DNA from: DASSUW01 sp963806395
Lineage (GTDB): Bacteria; Actinomycetota; Thermoleophilia; Solirubrobacterales; Solirubrobacteraceae
Reading direction: 5' to 3'
Assembly (NCBI GenBank): GCA_963806395.1
Contig: CAWDYI010000004.1
Coordinates: forward strand, 124,001 to 188,000
Length of the DNA: 64,000 nucleotides
The position numbers and the translations under genes are program-made. Shown piece after piece: positions 62,824-64,000 of the stretch (positions are counted from its first letter, which is position 1; each line of letters starts with the position of its first letter). The notes beneath the pieces are model-generated. The model had not been told where the DNA came from. It did not search any database and saw only the letters and a program-made list of their open reading frames with translations.

Positions 62824-62915
62824 GCTCCCTCCGCGGGCATTACCCCACAGGTTCGAAGGGTCAGCGCCGCACGGTGGGCGCTATCTCAGCCGGCCTGCCG
62901 CCAGCCCCCCTGGTT
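62824..62915 (-). promoter_or_regulatory. TPP riboswitch (THI element)
   Basis: Read on the minus strand, the leader of the thi operon has the landmark blocks of the TPP aptamer in order: GGGGGGC, CTGAGA, ACCCTT, AACCTG, GGGGTAATGCC and GCGGAGGGAGC. The last block is also the Shine-Dalgarno sequence four bases from the ATG at 62822, so TPP binding should hide it and stop translation. This identifies the importer as a thiamine or thiamine-precursor system. Confidence 0.9.
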
Positions 62916-62952
62916 TTCACTCCTCCTCAGCCTACTAGCCACTCGACACGCA

Positions 62953-62989
62953 TGGCGCTTTTTCGTCGATATGCGACGAAAACGCGCCA
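62953..62989. terminator. 16-base hairpin between the SRPBCC gene and the thi leader
   Basis: Arms 62953-62968 and 62974-62989 pair with one mismatch around ATATG. Four or five A/T pairs lie inside the stem. It follows the stop of the SRPBCC gene by 52 bases and precedes the thi leader, both on the minus strand, so it may end the upstream transcript. There is no T run after the stem. Confidence 0.5.
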
Positions 62990-63041
62990 CGGACCGTGAG
63001 CAGCCCCGATGTCTCACCTCCCCACCCAGCGCAGTTGACGT

Positions 63042-63491
63042 TCACGCGCGCCGGCGGTCGCGAAATGCCCGATCGAGGTTCGCGATCGTCTGTCGCATCG
63101 CCCGCCCGATCGCCCGGCGGACGAGCAGGCGGTCGTACGGCCCGCGCAGGCCGCGGCGCGGCTCGTACTCGACCGCGATCCGGTAGTGGAACCCGTCGCC
63201 GGACTGTGCGAAGTGCCGTTCGTGGCGCACCGCGGGGAGGCCGGGCTGAACGCTCGTGTACTCGACCAGGCGATTGGGCTCGACACGGCCGAGCGTCATC
63301 TCCAGCGGCACGGCTCGCCCGAGCAGGCGCAGGACGATCCGCGCCACGTCGCCGGGCTCGCGCCACCGCGTCTCCGGTTCGACGCGCACGAGCCCGGGCC
63401 AGTACTCCGGCCAGCGCTCCGGGTCGGTGATGTAGTCGAAGCCGGCCTGCAGCGGGACGTCGAAGCGATGCTCGGCCTCGACCCTCGTCAT
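63042..63491 (-). CDS. SRPBCC/polyketide-cyclase-like small-ligand protein
   Basis: A 149-residue START/Bet v1-type protein: MTRVEAEHRFDVPLQAGFDYITDPERWPEYWPGL (in part), then EPNRLVEYTS and GDGFHYRIAVEYEP, then a C-terminal helix with MRQTIANLDRAF. Such domains bind hydrophobic ligands or work as cyclases. The ATG overlaps the stop of the FAD-oxidase gene (ATGA), so the two are co-transcribed. Confidence 0.78.
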   Translation of the reverse strand: MTRVEAEHRFDVPLQAGFDYITDPERWPEYWPGLVRVEPETRWREPGDVARIVLRLLGRAVPLEMTLGRVEPNRLVEYTSVQPGLPAVRHERHFAQSGDGFHYRIAVEYEPRRGLRGPYDRLLVRRAIGRAMRQTIANLDRAFRDRRRA

Positions 63492-64000
63492 CCGGCCGCC
63501 GTGGCCACGTTGCGATTCGAGCGGAACAGGTTGTCCGGATCGTACCGGCGCTTGATCTCGCTGAGGCGGTCGAAGTTCGCGCCGTACGTCGCCCGGATCC
63601 GCTCGTCGCCCTCGTCCGCGGTCTGGAAGTTGACGTAGTTGCCGCCGGTCGAGAACGGCCGGAACCGCTCCCACGCGGCGCGGATCCACGCGCGGTACGC
63701 GTCGCTGTCCGGATCGCCGGGGTCCCACATGCCGATCGCGCCGCAGGCGTAGCGGGCGTCACGGTTGCCGACGGCGCCGTCGTCCGCGTCGCGGTCGTTC
63801 AGGACCCCGCCGACCTGGAGGATGCCCATCTCCGCCTCGGGGATCGGGCACTCGGCGGACAGGTCGCGGAAGGTCGCCAGCAGCCCGTCGCTGAGCTCGG
63901 CCGCGTACTCGGTGCGCCAGTAGTAGTGCCGGCCCTTCGGCTCGGTGTCGTCGAGATAGGACTGCAGCTCGGTGTAGGGCTGCTCGTGCAGGAGGTCGAA
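63488..64000 (-). CDS. FAD-linked oxidase, berberine-bridge type (C-terminal part; 5' end outside window)
   Basis: The last 170 residues of a flavoprotein oxidase. The BBE signature region is present: YVNFQTADEGDERIRATYGANFDRL (in part) followed by KRRYDPDNLFRSNRNV, which holds the substrate pocket edge. The frame is open to the window edge, so the FAD-binding N-terminal half lies beyond base 64000. It is followed by the SRPBCC gene with an ATGA overlap. Substrate unknown. Confidence 0.85.
   Translation of the reverse strand, partial: FDLLHEQPYTELQSYLDDTEPKGRHYYWRTEYAAELSDGLLATFRDLSAECPIPEAEMGILQVGGVLNDRDADDGAVGNRDARYACGAIGMWDPGDPDSDAYRAWIRAAWERFRPFSTGGNYVNFQTADEGDERIRATYGANFDRLSEIKRRYDPDNLFRSNRNVATAAG

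Noticed and set aside
62838..62840. ATG at 62840 as start of the thiamine ATPase
   Set aside because: It is the conserved GGTAATGCC element of the TPP riboswitch; the next ATG at 62822 lies after the aptamer.

Overview
The window is uniformly GC-rich, with genes packed head to tail and many 1-4 base start/stop overlaps (ATGA, GTGA, TTGA, TGATG). It looks like the chromosome of a high-GC actinobacterium. A six-subunit Mce operon, a coproheme decarboxylase (HemQ), an actinobacterial IHF-like protein and many starts with a TANNNT box 6-9 bases upstream all fit this. The combination suggests the Thermoleophilia / Solirubrobacterales group, but that placement is an inference from gene content and was not tested. 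I see no tRNA, rRNA, CRISPR array or insertion sequence.

Layout. 1-3274: the end of a MacB/LolD-type ABC exporter. 3277-5412 (minus): hemQ, a thioredoxin-reductase-like ferredoxin-NADP reductase and an ACT-domain protein. 5604-7910: a glycosyltransferase fused to a flippase-like membrane domain. 7945-9790: a xi-class glutathione transferase and a nitronate monooxygenase-like protein. 9762-17679 (minus): a 1,437-residue cyclic-di-GMP protein and metH. 17841-20597: small membrane proteins, an amidohydrolase with a cysteine-dioxygenase-like cupin, an orphan Phd antitoxin and a GlcG-like protein. 20680-24914: a nitrogen block of type III glutamine synthetase diverging from amt and a PII gene, followed by a PucR-type regulator. 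26226-27953 (minus): a diguanylate cyclase and a lipoprotein.

28092-43124 is one long lipid-transport operon: two MlaE/YrbE permeases, an in-operon ATPase, six Mce proteins, an MMPL transporter, a redoxin-like protein and a B3/B4-domain protein, closed by a tandem palindromic element. 43175-46281 (minus) holds an NCS1 transporter, a ureohydrolase and an XRE-cupin regulator. 46355-47788 encodes a secreted protein with a PHM/SURNod19-like copper-ligand pattern and a C-terminal cupredoxin. 47752-52415 (minus) is a DeoR regulator and a large GH2 glycosidase with a clear promoter and a perfect operator palindrome. 52435-55749 is a mix of an aminotransferase, small unknown proteins, a VOC protein and an IHF-like protein. 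56071-59120 looks like a sphingolipid/ceramide cluster: a serine-palmitoyltransferase-like enzyme, a GNAT-family ceramide-synthase-like acyltransferase and a fatty acid 2-hydroxylase-like enzyme. 59159-60378: a small protein and a DNA glycosylase. 60290-62915 (minus): a TPP riboswitch and a ThiZXY-type thiamine-precursor importer. The right edge holds a SRPBCC protein and the end of an FAD-linked oxidase.

Two genes, the fourth Mce gene and the GH2 gene, are each broken by one missing base while the protein stays recognisable on both sides. Assembly error is the first explanation to exclude. The most interesting items are the ceramide-type cluster, the copper protein, the multi-domain c-di-GMP protein, the PII protein lacking Tyr51 and the recurrent leaderless-promoter signature.
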